Shown: one piece after another, positions 22,289-22,364 of the stretch
Position numbering within the stretch: the first letter of the stretch is position 1
Layout: each line of letters starts with the position of its first letter
NCBI GenBank assembly: GCA_934561555.1
Contig: CAKTGQ010000027.1
Coordinates: forward strand, 1-22,364
Direction of reading: 5' to 3'
DNA length: 22,364 nucleotides
Origin: an uncultured Faecalibacterium sp.
Lineage (GTDB): Bacteria; Bacillota; Clostridia; Oscillospirales; Ruminococcaceae
Made by a program: the position numbers and the translations under genes
The notes under the pieces: model-generated
Database searches by the model: none
Seen by the model: only the letters and a program-made list of their open reading frames with translations
What the model was told of the DNA's origin: nothing

Positions 22289-22364
22289 ATGCGAATCAAT
22301 AGTAGAAAAAAGAAAAGACAAATGGCGACAACAGAGAGATAATGAATGTGTGAAAAAACTCATT
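22289..22364. other. AT-rich sequence of unknown origin interrupting repeat C
   Basis: 76 bases, clearly lower in GC than the rest, running off the window. A minus-strand frame is open here but too short to judge. It may be the end of an inserted element; nothing more can be said from this window. Confidence 0.5.

Noticed and set aside
21778..22299. Minus-strand frame of 173 codons at the right end
   Set aside because: Made of repeat C, a non-coding hairpin region and the antisense of rqcH; no conserved features.

Overview
The window looks like chromosomal DNA from a GC-rich, low-complexity-genome Bacillota (Firmicutes). Several genes are Firmicutes-type (TrmK next to a Nif3-family protein, an RqcH/NFACT protein with a D97-R98 pair, a YitT/DUF2179 protein, a DUF436 protein, a DUF1538 protein), and codon use favours G/C in third position. 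Together with the intergenic repeats this suggests a gut Oscillospiraceae, possibly Faecalibacterium or a close relative. That placement is inference from familiarity, not from a search.

Layout, left to right. A two-component system (partial HAMP histidine kinase and OmpR-type regulator, minus strand, 1-2154) stands back to back with a DXD glycosyltransferase (2416-3156). After a terminator and a new promoter come an envelope-anchored beta-propeller protein with a TatA-like N-terminus (3294-4607), a DUF436 protein, a YggS-type PLP-binding protein and an ABC exporter half-transporter (to 7718), closed by a terminator. A short AT-rich island follows (about 7768-8655). It has the marks of an old tRNA-targeted integration: a 25-bp exact copy of the 3' end of the neighbouring CAT-anticodon tRNA, the last ~37 codons of a tyrosine recombinase, and a small hydrophobic-peptide gene facing a consensus antisense promoter, which I read as a type I toxin-antitoxin module.

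Beyond the tRNA (8631-8704, minus) lie a small membrane-anchored protein (minus), a four-helix membrane protein overlapping a UPF0748/GHL10-like secreted hydrolase with a twin-arginine-type signal, a lipoprotein overlapping an EamA transporter, a YgjP-like metallopeptidase and a polysaccharide flippase, ending in a strong terminator at 14799-14837. A separate two-gene operon pairs a DUF1538 membrane protein with a tandem PII-like protein (14973-17234). Then come a YitT-family protein, a group of DUF1858, trmK and Nif3-like genes, and rqcH (20305-22059).

Three copies of one palindromic intergenic repeat family follow yitT, the Nif3 gene and rqcH. The third copy is cut off at about 22288 by unrelated AT-rich DNA that runs to the window end. 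The most novel-looking items are the tRNA scar with its type I toxin-antitoxin-like module, and the DUF1538/tandem-PII operon whose second gene has a near-ideal internal ribosome binding site placed to make the C-terminal PII domain alone.
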